Below, piece by piece: positions 18,889 through 28,413 of a stretch of 59,689 nucleotides of DNA. The first letter of the stretch is position 1; each line of letters begins with the position of its first letter. The notes under the pieces are model-generated. The model made no database searches, was not told the origin of the DNA, and saw only the letters and a program-made list of their open reading frames with translations. The position numbers and the translations under genes were made by a program. Source of the stretch: Candidatus Kaiserbacteria bacterium (GTDB lineage: Bacteria > Patescibacteriota > Minisyncoccia > Phycocordibacterales > JABAAK01); assembly GCA_028820405.1 (NCBI GenBank), contig JAPPJI010000004.1:1-59689 (forward strand), read 5' to 3'.

Positions 18889-18979
18889 GAGGGGGCTCCT
18901 TTCTGGGATATAGAATATAATATTGTTGTAAATATGTCAAATATGTGGTTTTTGCAGAAGGGGAGGGGGTATAAAAAAA

Positions 18980-19007
18980 GACCCTTGCGCTGGTATACGC
19001 AAGGGTC
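18980..19007 (-). terminator. Intrinsic terminator
   Basis: GACCCTTGCG-ctggtata-CGCAAGGGTC with T-run on the minus strand. Confidence 0.75.
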
Positions 19008-19014
19008 GTAATGG

Positions 19015-19542
19015 TTACTTTGCTTCTGTGGCGACGATGTGAATCCGTCCTGCAAGCGATGCGGTCTGCCGTTTGATCTGGTGAATAACGTCGCTGCTAC
19101 TCCTGAGTTTTCCTTTGTGGAATATCAGGGTTACAACGGTCAACGTGCCGTCATCGTCTGTCGCGGTCTGGACCTTAATCTGTCGGATCCCCTTTCCTGC
19201 ACTGCCAAGGCGTTCTCCGGCGGTGAACATGACCGCCTTGTCAGAGACAGCGTGTACCCACGGACCGGGGGGAATAATTCCGTCAAGGTCCTTAATGAGT
19301 GCCCGCATCTCAATCGGCAGAGAAGCAGCAAGGACAGAATCAGTCCTCGATGACTGCCCTGCCCGTGATGCCACCGTGCGATAGAGTATGGGGTTTTTCG
19401 TCACCATGTTATAGCGCCGAAGCACCTCTTGCAGGGCGCGGTCAGAGACTTCGTCTGCCTGACCCGGCAGAGCAAATGTCAGAAGCAAACAGGTTGTTGC
19501 GATTAAGAGCATGCATCCCCTCCTCTTTTTAGCAGGCATCAT
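19015..19542 (-). CDS. Secreted protein of unknown function
   Basis: Signal peptide RRGCMLLIATTCLLLTFALPGQADE. Confidence 0.5.
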   Translation of the reverse strand: MMPAKKRRGCMLLIATTCLLLTFALPGQADEVSDRALQEVLRRYNMVTKNPILYRTVASRAGQSSRTDSVLAASLPIEMRALIKDLDGIIPPGPWVHAVSDKAVMFTAGERLGSAGKGIRQIKVQTATDDDGTLTVVTLIFHKGKLRSSSDVIHQIKRQTASLAGRIHIVATEAK

Positions 19543-19603
19543 TACCTACCAACCTACTATCTTTATACAACAAAACGGGTGGTAAGTAAAAGACTGATGT
19601 CAT

Positions 19604-21136
19604 ATGTGGTACAGTAGCAATAGTATGCGTCGATCCTTCGTTGTTATTGTCAGTACCCTTTGTTTACTCCTCCTTGCGTACTTCGCTGTCCCGATTGTTA
19701 TGCCCCGTCACAATCTTGTCCCTATTGTCGCGACAAAACAACAAGGATTTATTCTTGCTACTGGCAGTATTGAGGCACGTGATGATGTCGTGCTTGCATT
19801 TGAGGGAGGCGGCGTGGTGCGCGATGTTGAGCACGTCGTTGGCGATCTCGTGCAGGCGGGAGATGTTATCGTGTCACTCGATGCCGGTACACTTCGTGCT
19901 GACGTTGAAGCACAGCGTCTGCGGGTACAAAAAGAAGGTATTCGCTTGGGAAGCTTCAAAGGTCCTGAAGAGAAGGAGCGGGCACAAATTGATGCGAGTG
20001 TTGCGGTTGCTGAGCGGCAGGCTGAGAGCAAGACACACATCGCACTAACCTCGGCACAGCAGATTGCCGGTGAGATTGAGAACATGATTCGAACAGAGGT
20101 TGATGTGCTGTTTGAGAATCCTGATACGAATCCTCGGCTAACCAGTAAACATATCTCAGTGGACGATCGTCGCAGTGTTAGTCAGACACGAAGTGACTTT
20201 GAGCAATTATTTGCAAAGTGGCGTACGTGGTCCGGCGTCGGCAGCGTGTCACATGCCCGGGTGTCGGGTGTGTTGCGGGAATTTGAGTCAGATCTTCGGT
20301 ACATGCACGGCGGCATCGTCACCTTCTATGACACACTTTTACAATACAGAGGATTGAGCGACGAAAATAATCAGGCCTTTCTCCTCATTACAAATGTTCG
20401 ATCAGAACTTTTGAAGCACACCGTCGCCATTTCGCAGCATGCACAAAGTGTTTCAGTTGCTCATGCTGAGCGAAACCTTGCCAGAGCGCAGTCAGACAGA
20501 CAGCTCTCCGGCGGCACCGAGGCGGACCGCCTTGCCCAGTCAGCACAGGTTGATGTAGAACGCGAACAGCTGCGTCGACTTGAACTGCAGCTTGCCAAAA
20601 CGCAGATTCGTGCACCGTTCTCCGGTGTGATTGGTGACATCTTTGTGCAACAGGGTGAGTTTGTTGCTGCCGGTGCCGGTGCCGTTCGTCTCGTCTCTCA
20701 GGGAGGGTTTGACCTGTCTGTTGATGTTACCGAGGTTGATGTTCAGAATGTTGCTGTCGGTCAGGATATGGTTGCAGAGGTTGAAGCAACCGGTGAAGAG
20801 CTCACTGCGACGGTTCGAACCATCAGCGAAGCTGAGAAGCGGGTTGATGATGTTCCGGTCTATACCGTCACCTTTGACCTTGCAGAATCAGATACTGCCC
20901 TTCGCCCCGGCATGACCGTTGATGTACAGGTGCCGACGGGTGATCCGATGCAGGCGTTTATCGTGCCGAGGTCTGCCCTGGTGAGTGACGGCGGCACCCA
21001 TTCCGTATCAGTGCAACGGGGTGGTGTGGTGATATCGGTAGAGGTGATGGTCGGGTCAACCGTAACCGGTGATCACATTTTGGTAACGGGAGAGTTTCAG
21101 GACGGCGACCTTGTCATTGACGAAAAAGGACGATGA
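19604..21136 (+). CDS. HlyD/MacA-type efflux periplasmic adaptor subunit
   Basis: Coiled-coil between lipoyl halves; LELQLAKTQIRAPFSGVIGDIFVQQGEFVAAG; followed by FtsX-type permease and ATPase. Confidence 0.88.
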   Translation: MWYSSNSMRRSFVVIVSTLCLLLLAYFAVPIVMPRHNLVPIVATKQQGFILATGSIEARDDVVLAFEGGGVVRDVEHVVGDLVQAGDVIVSLDAGTLRADVEAQRLRVQKEGIRLGSFKGPEEKERAQIDASVAVAERQAESKTHIALTSAQQIAGEIENMIRTEVDVLFENPDTNPRLTSKHISVDDRRSVSQTRSDFEQLFAKWRTWSGVGSVSHARVSGVLREFESDLRYMHGGIVTFYDTLLQYRGLSDENNQAFLLITNVRSELLKHTVAISQHAQSVSVAHAERNLARAQSDRQLSGGTEADRLAQSAQVDVEREQLRRLELQLAKTQIRAPFSGVIGDIFVQQGEFVAAGAGAVRLVSQGGFDLSVDVTEVDVQNVAVGQDMVAEVEATGEELTATVRTISEAEKRVDDVPVYTVTFDLAESDTALRPGMTVDVQVPTGDPMQAFIVPRSALVSDGGTHSVSVQRGGVVISVEVMVGSTVTGDHILVTGEFQDGDLVIDEKGR

Positions 21137-22452
21137 ACCGGTCAGATGTTACATTAGGATTTTTTCTCACCTTTCGATACCTTCGTCGATCAAATCCCTG
21201 GACGACCATCCTCATCACCTTTGTCATGGTTCTCACCTTCCTCAACCTCACCGTTATCGGCGGGCTTCTTGAGGGCATCGTTGTCGGATCGTTTGTCGGA
21301 CTTCGTGATCGGGCGATCGGTGACGTTGTCGTCTCGGTAAAGTCGGGTGAGACATACGTTGGCCGATCACAGCATATTATCCGATCATTGCGCGGTGACT
21401 CGCGGGTTGCTTCACTCTCTCCCCGGTACAGCACCACCGTTGAAGTTATCGCCGAGGGAGATGTGTATAACGTGACAAACGCGAATGATCAGCGTCGGTC
21501 GGTAAAGACGGTTGCGTTCGGTGTTGATGCTGATGCGGAGCGATCCACCATCAATCTTCCGGACAGCATTATCGAAGGATCCTATTTTAGCGGTAATAAC
21601 CGGAAAGAGTTGCTGATTGGCAGTGCACTCCTTGAGCGGTATTCACCGTTTGGGAGTGAAGTACTTCCGGATGTTCATTCCGGCGATTACGTGTATCTTC
21701 GAAAGATAAGCTCTGCTCAGGGTCTGGTGAGCGGGTCACAGTATCAGAGTGTGCAAAACAGTGCCGACGCACTCTCCTCTCCTTTGCAAAAATATATTGT
21801 GCGCGGTATCTATCGCACCAAGGCGGGGGAAATTGATATTGCACTCATGATGGACCAGAACGAAGTTCGGTCTGTTGGAGTTAATCCGGGGAATAACGTG
21901 AACAGTATTGCGGTTCGGCTGAAGAATCCGGACGACGCGGTGGCGGTTCGGGACTCACTCTATGCACAGGGGTTCGGTCGGTATGCAAAGATCGAAACCG
22001 TTAATGATGCGATCGGTCCTTTTCTTGATGACATCAGAACGGTCTTTCGTCTCCTCGGGTCCATCGTCGGTGCAATTGGTCTTGCGGTTGCCTCTATCAC
22101 CATCTTTATCATTATTTTTGTCACCGCGGTTTCCCGAAGCCGGTACATCGGTATTTTGAAGGCAATCGGTATTACCCCAAGTGCAATTCGCCTCTCATAC
22201 GTTTTTTATGCACTCTCGTTTGCCGGTATCGGCTGTGCCATCGGTCTCACCCTTCTCTTCGGTCTTTTTGTTCCGTTCTTTGAGGCGAATCCGATACCGT
22301 TTCCGTTCAGTGATGGTATCCTGTACGTGACACCGACAACGGTATTGATTCAGGTTGCACTCATTATTGTTGCGACGGCGATTGCCGGACTCATTCCGGC
22401 TCACCGGGTGGTACGACGACCGTCAATTGATTCCGTTCGCGGTCGGGAATAG
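21133..22452 (+). CDS. MacB/FtsX-type ABC transporter permease
   Basis: Four TM helices with a large extracellular domain; VSRSRYIGILKAIGITPSAIRLSYVF. Confidence 0.88.
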   Translation: MNRSDVTLGFFLTFRYLRRSNPWTTILITFVMVLTFLNLTVIGGLLEGIVVGSFVGLRDRAIGDVVVSVKSGETYVGRSQHIIRSLRGDSRVASLSPRYSTTVEVIAEGDVYNVTNANDQRRSVKTVAFGVDADAERSTINLPDSIIEGSYFSGNNRKELLIGSALLERYSPFGSEVLPDVHSGDYVYLRKISSAQGLVSGSQYQSVQNSADALSSPLQKYIVRGIYRTKAGEIDIALMMDQNEVRSVGVNPGNNVNSIAVRLKNPDDAVAVRDSLYAQGFGRYAKIETVNDAIGPFLDDIRTVFRLLGSIVGAIGLAVASITIFIIIFVTAVSRSRYIGILKAIGITPSAIRLSYVFYALSFAGIGCAIGLTLLFGLFVPFFEANPIPFPFSDGILYVTPTTVLIQVALIIVATAIAGLIPAHRVVRRPSIDSVRGRE

Positions 22453-22454
22453 TT

Positions 22455-23156
22455 ATGGAGTATCTTTTGCAAACGAAAGGGTTGATAAAAACATTTATTG
22501 ACGGTTCACAAGAGACGGAGGTGCTGAAAGGGATAGATCTCTCAATTGCGTCCGGTGAGTTTGTCGCGGTTACCGGTGCGTCGGGGACCGGTAAAAGTAC
22601 CCTGTTGCACCAACTCGGTTTGCTTGACGACCCGACGGGCGGGTCGGTTTTTATTGACGGCACGAATGCATCCGACCTCTCAACGGTACAGCGGTCCGAA
22701 CATCGACTGCGCCGTTTTGGGTTTGTGTTTCAGGACTACGCCCTGATACCGGAACTTACCGCGTGGGAAAACATCGCCCTCCCCGTTCTCATGCGCGGTG
22801 CCTCTCGGTCACTTGCAAAGAATCGTGCGGTTCGTGCACTGAAACAGCTTGGTATGGAGGATCGGGCAACTTACCGACCGAGCCAGCTCTCCGGCGGTGA
22901 AAGTCAGCGGGTTTCTGTCGCACGGGCTATCGTGCACAAGCCGGACATACTGTTTGCTGATGAGCCGACGGCGAACCTTGATTCCGAACGATCTCGGCAA
23001 ATTATTGACATCTTTCACGACCTGCACAAAAGCGGTCAAACCATTGTCATGGTGACGCATGAAATTGAGTACGCAAAGGAAGCGACACGGCTTATTGTAT
23101 TGCATGACGGACGTGTTCAGCAGGACAAAAAACTGCGCCGGCGTCGTTCCCGCTGA
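22455..23156 (+). CDS. ABC transporter ATP-binding protein, MacB/LolD type
   Basis: GASGTGKSTLLHQLGLLD, LSGGESQRVSVARAI, LFADEPTANLD. Confidence 0.95.
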   Translation: MEYLLQTKGLIKTFIDGSQETEVLKGIDLSIASGEFVAVTGASGTGKSTLLHQLGLLDDPTGGSVFIDGTNASDLSTVQRSEHRLRRFGFVFQDYALIPELTAWENIALPVLMRGASRSLAKNRAVRALKQLGMEDRATYRPSQLSGGESQRVSVARAIVHKPDILFADEPTANLDSERSRQIIDIFHDLHKSGQTIVMVTHEIEYAKEATRLIVLHDGRVQQDKKLRRRRSR

Positions 23157-23176
23157 CGGTATATACTGTCAGTGCT

Positions 23177-23428
23177 ATGGCTTTTTTCAAACCGATTTCA
23201 TTTCTGTTGGTGGCTGTTGCCGTCATCTTTTTCTTCATCATCTACAGCGGCGGTCTCTCAAAGGGAATTGAGACAGTTCGTGACATTGTCGGTGACAAGC
23301 ATGCCGCAGCACTCCTCATGTTTAGTGCCGTTGTCGCTGTGCTCATCATCTTCGGTGCAGGTGTTGTCCGAGACAACGTTACTATCAGAGACATCCTATT
23401 CATTCCGCAGCATGAGTCCGAAGAGTAA
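23177..23428 (+). CDS. Small two-TM membrane protein
   Basis: 83 aa, two hydrophobic segments; TATACT-9nt-ATG. Confidence 0.55.
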   Translation: MAFFKPISFLLVAVAVIFFFIIYSGGLSKGIETVRDIVGDKHAAALLMFSAVVAVLIIFGAGVVRDNVTIRDILFIPQHESEE

Positions 23429-24080
23429 GCGGGAGCGAAAAGAACGGGTGAAAAAACTCATCACTGTTTTACGAAAACACTTTCCAAATGCAAAGCTTGC
23501 ACTGAAGTACAAGACGCACTGGCAGCTGTTGGTGGCGGTGCAGCTGTCTGCACAATCAACAGACAAGAAGGTAAATGAAATTATGCCGTCGTTTGTAAAG
23601 CGGTTTCCTACCATGCAAGACTGTGCGACGGCTGATGTTGCAGACATTCAGGATGCGGTGAGTTCTGTGCTCTACTACCGAAACAAAGGGAAAAATATTC
23701 ACGCTGCCGCGAATACTATTATTACCAACTTCAATGGTCGGCTTCCGAGGACGATGGAAGAAATGCTCACTATTCCCGGGGTTGCGAGAAAGACGGCAAA
23801 TGTTCTTCTCGGAACACTGTTCCATGGTATGGAAGGTATTGTTGTTGATACCCATATGATTCGGTTTGCAAGACGATTCGGTCTGACAGATTATAAAGAT
23901 GCCGTTCGTATTGAGCGGGATTTGATGGAGATCGTTCCGAAAAAGGAGTGGTACCAATTTTCCTACTTTGTTGTTGAGTACGGCCGTTCATACGGAAATC
24001 CGCGGGGAAAAAAAGCACTGCATGCATCAGACCCGCTTGTTGCCGTGTATCCGAAGTCGGATAACTTCTGGCCGCGGTGA
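23412..24080 (+). CDS. nth: Endonuclease III-like DNA glycosylase lacking the Fe-S loop
   Basis: HhH LTIPGVARKTANVLLGTLFH and catalytic VVDTHMIRFARRFGL; C terminus has no Cys. Confidence 0.88.
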   Translation: MSPKSKRERKERVKKLITVLRKHFPNAKLALKYKTHWQLLVAVQLSAQSTDKKVNEIMPSFVKRFPTMQDCATADVADIQDAVSSVLYYRNKGKNIHAAANTIITNFNGRLPRTMEEMLTIPGVARKTANVLLGTLFHGMEGIVVDTHMIRFARRFGLTDYKDAVRIERDLMEIVPKKEWYQFSYFVVEYGRSYGNPRGKKALHASDPLVAVYPKSDNFWPR

Positions 24081-24137
24081 TGAAGTGTTGACAGAAAACG
24101 GCAGTACGGTTTGTTGCACGATATACTGCAAAGTAGT

Positions 24138-25220
24138 ATGGAACCTCGAAAAGAGTTGCAAGACTACGTTGACTTACTCGTCGCACGGTCTGCTTCAGAT
24201 ATCCACCTCGTTGTCGGATCAAAGCCGATTATGCGCGAGAAGCGTGAACTCGTTCCTATTATTCAAAAAGAAGTCATTACCGGCGATGACACAGCAGCAC
24301 TGTTCAGAATCTTGTGCGGCACATCCGTTGAGAGAGATGAAGACGTTCTCCGGGAGAGCAAGCATCTCTTGTTCGGTTACCAGCATGAGATTGAGGGCGG
24401 TCGGAAGGTTAATTTCCGCATCACCGCCTACATGGAACGGCAACACATCGCCATTGCAATGCGTCTCGTGCAGGAAACCGAGACGACGATTGAAGAGTTA
24501 GGACTGCCGCCAATATTAAAGTCCATCATGCAAGAGCCTGACGGACTCTTTCTCATTACCGGTCCGTCGGGGAACGGAAAATCAACGACGCTGACGGCGA
24601 TGATCAGTCACTGTAACAATACGATGCGAAAACACATCGTAACAATTGAAGACCCGATAGAGTTTATCTACCAGGACAAGAAGTCGATCATTTCACAGCG
24701 CGAAGTACCGATTGACGTTGAAACATTCCGTTCGGGAATTGACACCGCCTTGCGGTCTGACGCTGACATAATCATGATCGGAGAAATGCGAGAGATTGAC
24801 ACAATGCGAGCTGCGATGACGGCGGCAGAGGTCGGGCATCTCACCCTTTCAACGGTCAGTTCGAGCGGTGCGGCAAATACCGTGCATCGAATCATCGACT
24901 CATTTCCGGCGGATCAGCAGCCGCAAATCATCAGTCAACTCGCCAGTTCACTGCTCGGTGTCTGCTCTATCCGGCTCCTCCCCCGAATTACCGGCGGTCT
25001 TATTCCCGTGTGTGAGGTGTTGATAAACACACCGGCGGTCGGGAATCTGATTCGTGAGAACCGAATCACCAGTATCAAAACAGCCATTCAAACCGGTCGG
25101 GAAGAGGGGATGATCAGCCTTGAGCAGTCACTTGCCGATCTGGTGAAGGGGGGCGAGGTAGCCCTTGAGACCGCGACAGTTCATGCGAATGATGAACAGG
25201 AGCTCATGAAGTATTTGTAA
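24138..25220 (+). CDS. pilT: Type IV pilus retraction ATPase PilT
   Basis: ITGPSGNGKSTTLTAMI, TIEDPIEFIY, MIGEMREIDTMRAAMTAAEVGHLTLSTV. Confidence 0.9.
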   Translation: MEPRKELQDYVDLLVARSASDIHLVVGSKPIMREKRELVPIIQKEVITGDDTAALFRILCGTSVERDEDVLRESKHLLFGYQHEIEGGRKVNFRITAYMERQHIAIAMRLVQETETTIEELGLPPILKSIMQEPDGLFLITGPSGNGKSTTLTAMISHCNNTMRKHIVTIEDPIEFIYQDKKSIISQREVPIDVETFRSGIDTALRSDADIIMIGEMREIDTMRAAMTAAEVGHLTLSTVSSSGAANTVHRIIDSFPADQQPQIISQLASSLLGVCSIRLLPRITGGLIPVCEVLINTPAVGNLIRENRITSIKTAIQTGREEGMISLEQSLADLVKGGEVALETATVHANDEQELMKYL

Positions 25221-25227
25221 AAGACGT

Positions 25228-26424
25228 ATGCAATTTACGTACAAAGTATTAAACAAAGAAGGGAAAGAGGTGAAAGGGCGTGTTGAAGCGACAAGTCGTT
25301 CGAATGCGATCAGCCTCCTGCAGGAAAACGGCTATACCGTTCTTGAGATTAAAGAGGACTTGGGGAAGTCTTTCAATTTTAATCTGTTCCTTCGGGTGAA
25401 GACCCAGGATATCATTGTTTTTTCCCGGCAGATTGCAACGCTCTTTGAGGCGGAGATTTCCGCACTTCGTGCATTTAATCTGGCTGCGGAAAATATGCCG
25501 AATAAGTATTTTCAGGGAATCTTGCTGGACATCGCTCGGAGCGTCGAGTCAGGGGTGACTGTTGAGAAGGCGTTCTGGAAACACAAAGACGTCTTCGGTG
25601 AGTTCTTTATTGCGGTCGTCTCGGTCGGTGAGCGGTCAGGAACACTGCCGCACTCTTTTACCTACATTGCCGATCATCTGGAGCGCACCTCTGAGATCAC
25701 GTCAAAACTCAGGAAAGCACTGACCTATCCGATATTTGTCGTTGTTACCTTCATTGCGGTGATGGTGTTGGTAATGGTGACGGTTATTCCGCAAATATCA
25801 ACCATCCTGACCAGCTCGGGAGCCGAATTGCCCACAGTCACCAACGTTGTGATCGGTATCAGCAACTTCATGCAGGATAATCTTTTTACGATGGCAATCG
25901 TTATTCTTTTCTCTATAGCCTCACTTATCTTCTACGCCAGGACAGAGGACGGAAAAGAGACGATTGACAGTGTTGTTCTGACATTCCCGCTCATCGGTCC
26001 CCTCCTTCAAGAATTCTATCTCGTCAGATTCTCCGGTAACCTCGGTGTCATGCTTGCAAGCGGTGTTCCGATTGTTTCATCACTGCAGATTTTGAGTCGG
26101 GTGATGATTAACAAAGTGTATCGTGACATGGTGCAAGACATCGCCAGTCGAGTGCGGCAGGGTGCGACATTGTCAACGGCACTGAAAGGGCATGAGTATG
26201 TCAGCAGAAATGTGGTGAGCATTATTAAAATTGGTGAAGAGGCGGGTGAGTTGAAAAAAATGGTTATGGTCATTAACAATTTCTATCAAAGAAAACTGCA
26301 AGATACCATCGATGTGATGATTGACCTGATTCAGCCGACAGTGATTGTCCTCCTCGGTCTCGGCGTCGGTCTCCTTATCGGGTCTGTCATCATCCCGATC
26401 TACTCTATCTCGAGTGCACTCTAG
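25228..26424 (+). CDS. pilC: Type II secretion F / PilC-type inner membrane protein
   Basis: FSRQIATLFEAEISALRAF, GERSGTLPHSFTYIADHLE, KIGEEAGELKKMV. Confidence 0.9.
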   Translation: MQFTYKVLNKEGKEVKGRVEATSRSNAISLLQENGYTVLEIKEDLGKSFNFNLFLRVKTQDIIVFSRQIATLFEAEISALRAFNLAAENMPNKYFQGILLDIARSVESGVTVEKAFWKHKDVFGEFFIAVVSVGERSGTLPHSFTYIADHLERTSEITSKLRKALTYPIFVVVTFIAVMVLVMVTVIPQISTILTSSGAELPTVTNVVIGISNFMQDNLFTMAIVILFSIASLIFYARTEDGKETIDSVVLTFPLIGPLLQEFYLVRFSGNLGVMLASGVPIVSSLQILSRVMINKVYRDMVQDIASRVRQGATLSTALKGHEYVSRNVVSIIKIGEEAGELKKMVMVINNFYQRKLQDTIDVMIDLIQPTVIVLLGLGVGLLIGSVIIPIYSISSAL

Positions 26425-26443
26425 TATGGTGGTGCAAAAGAAA

Positions 26444-26470
26444 AACACCCGCACAGTACGTGCGGGTGTT
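26444..26470. terminator. Intrinsic terminator
   Basis: AACACCCGCAC-agtac-GTGCGGGTGTT. Confidence 0.8.
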
Positions 26471-26476
26471 TGTTTT

Positions 26477-27337
26477 TCACCGCATCTTGACCTTTCCCCA
26501 GCTTGTTGATTCGACACCTGTCGGGAACGGTGTTTGTTTTTCATACAGTCCCCAATCAGAGATGAAAACAGTGTGGGGGAATCCGTCACTGCCCTCTTCT
26601 TCGAGAGAGACAAAGACTATGAGTTGGCACCTCTCATCGAACAGACCAATGGCGCCTTCCGAGAGGATGACCCATGTTCCGCCGTTTTCATAGATGACGG
26701 AACCGTCATCTCGAACAGACCACTTCCACGTCCAGGAATTGTCCTGCTGTTCGAGAGTGAGGGATCCTCCTTTGCCGCCGGAATCGTAGGTGTACTGACC
26801 AGTGAAGCGTCGGTAATCATCAGCATCAGCGGTAAAGAAGGTAAATGTGTCTGCGTCAAAATCTCCCTCGCTGCAATAGGTTGAGGGCTCACCCTGAGCG
26901 GTACCTGTCGGGGATGGTGTTTGTTTTTCATACTGCCCCCAATCATAGGCGAACATGAAATTAGGAAATGCACCGTCACCCTCTCCTTCAAGAGTGATGA
27001 AACTGATGAGATTACAGTCCTCGTCAAACAGGCCGAGGGCATCGTCCGAGAGAATAACCCACGTTCCGCCATCTTCATAGACGGTGAGACCGTCATCTTG
27101 GATGACCCACCTCCATGTCCAGGCATTATCCTGCCGCTGGAAGGTCAGCACCTTCCTTCTGTCACCGGAATCGTAGGTGTACTGACCGGTGAGGCGTCGG
27201 TAATCATCAGCGGTAAAGGAGGTGAATGGACTTACATCAAAGTTTCCCTCGCCACAGCGGTGACTGACGGGTTCATTTTGAGCAACAGAGATTGTTGCCC
27301 AAAGGACGGATGCTGCCAACAGAACGATGCGTGCCAT
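26477..27337 (-). CDS. Secreted protein with two tandem W-rich beta domains
   Basis: Signal peptide MARIVLLAASVLWATISVAQ; two ~120-aa copies of YRRLTGQYTYDSG...NAWTWRW...GGTWVILSDDALGLFDE. Confidence 0.7.
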   Translation of the reverse strand: MARIVLLAASVLWATISVAQNEPVSHRCGEGNFDVSPFTSFTADDYRRLTGQYTYDSGDRRKVLTFQRQDNAWTWRWVIQDDGLTVYEDGGTWVILSDDALGLFDEDCNLISFITLEGEGDGAFPNFMFAYDWGQYEKQTPSPTGTAQGEPSTYCSEGDFDADTFTFFTADADDYRRFTGQYTYDSGGKGGSLTLEQQDNSWTWKWSVRDDGSVIYENGGTWVILSEGAIGLFDERCQLIVFVSLEEEGSDGFPHTVFISDWGLYEKQTPFPTGVESTSWGKVKMR

Positions 27338-27449
27338 AGCCTTCTCCTTGTGAGTGTGTGAGTGTTCACGCCTACTTACATTATACGCAGGCACCGTTTG
27401 TTTCACAATGTTTTTGAAGGGTATCACGTGTCGGTGAGTGCAAAAGAAA

Positions 27450-27477
27450 ACCCCCCGCACGGTATGTGCAGGGGGTG
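27450..27477 (-). terminator. Intrinsic terminator, related to the one at 26444
   Basis: ACCCCCCGCAC-ggtat-GTGCAGGGGGT in the shared context gtgcaaaagaaaa. Confidence 0.7.
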
Positions 27478-27480
27478 TTG

Positions 27481-28056
27481 TTATCGGGACAGCGATTTTA
27501 TCTGTCCCCAGCTCACCGATTCGACGGCTGTTGGGACCAGGTACAGTCTTCGGTCAAGGGAATATGAAAGACCTTCACGATGGATAGACACCAACTCAGA
27601 AAAAGATCCTTCACTGAAAACAAAAGATTCCACAAGTTGACCATACTCATCCAGCAGACCAATGCCACCAAATGGGAGCACAACCCACTCTCCACGGTCG
27701 TCGGAGAGTCCGAGGTCGCCAAACCAGACAACCTTTCGCCATGACCAGGAGGTTCCTCCTTGATCTCCGTTCAGGGTAAGGGCGACGGTCCGATCGCCTT
27801 TTTCGAAGACGTAGTAGCCGACGAATAGGTGACCAATATTAGACGGGTTTCGCAGATCAATGTCAATTCCTTCGCCACGAAGTGCCGCAAGGGGACTGTG
27901 GTCCTCGAGAGAGCACTCTTCGACGGCCGCTTGACCGCATACATTGGTCCAAAACACCTCCATCCAGGTCCAGTATTTGGGAACAGTACTGTCCCTGTTT
28001 TGAGCAACAGAAACCGTCGCCAAGAGGGTCAAAGATAAGGCAATAATGCGTAGCAT
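27481..28056 (-). CDS. Secreted paralog of the W-rich repeat protein
   Basis: TSWSWRKV...GEWVVLPFGGIGLLDEYGQL and C-terminal PTAVESVSWGQIK matching PTGVESTSWGKVK. Confidence 0.65.
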   Translation of the reverse strand: MLRIIALSLTLLATVSVAQNRDSTVPKYWTWMEVFWTNVCGQAAVEECSLEDHSPLAALRGEGIDIDLRNPSNIGHLFVGYYVFEKGDRTVALTLNGDQGGTSWSWRKVVWFGDLGLSDDRGEWVVLPFGGIGLLDEYGQLVESFVFSEGSFSELVSIHREGLSYSLDRRLYLVPTAVESVSWGQIKSLSR

Positions 28057-28183
28057 GTTCTCCTCCTCAATAAGGTAGGGGTAAATGTCCGTATGTATAT
28101 TTTATACAATAAATCTTGATATTTGGCAACTATTCACCCCTTTTTGTGTGAGGGAGATGGCAGAAGAGGGGTCATTTTCCTGA

Positions 28184-28292
28184 AAATAAAGGGCTTTTGG
28201 AGCGAAAAAGGGTGTTTGTGAGGGGCATGGGTAAAAACAAGTCTTCCCTACTGGATAAGTTGATAAAATCCCCTTATTTAAAGCCTTTATTT
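28184..28292. other. Long-range inverted repeat upstream of the sigma region 4 / HARE-HTH gene
   Basis: AAATAAAGGGCTTT (28184-28197) and AAAGCCTTTATTT (28280-28292), one bulge. Confidence 0.5.
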
Positions 28293-28413
28293 AGAGAAGT
28301 AAAGGGTTTTTCGGGGGGGGGCTAGCATTTTTCCCCATTTAATGATATTGTGTGATACAAGCCTGTGTGTGCATTTCGGCTTCGGGATGCATATGCATGG
28401 CGATTAACTGAGT

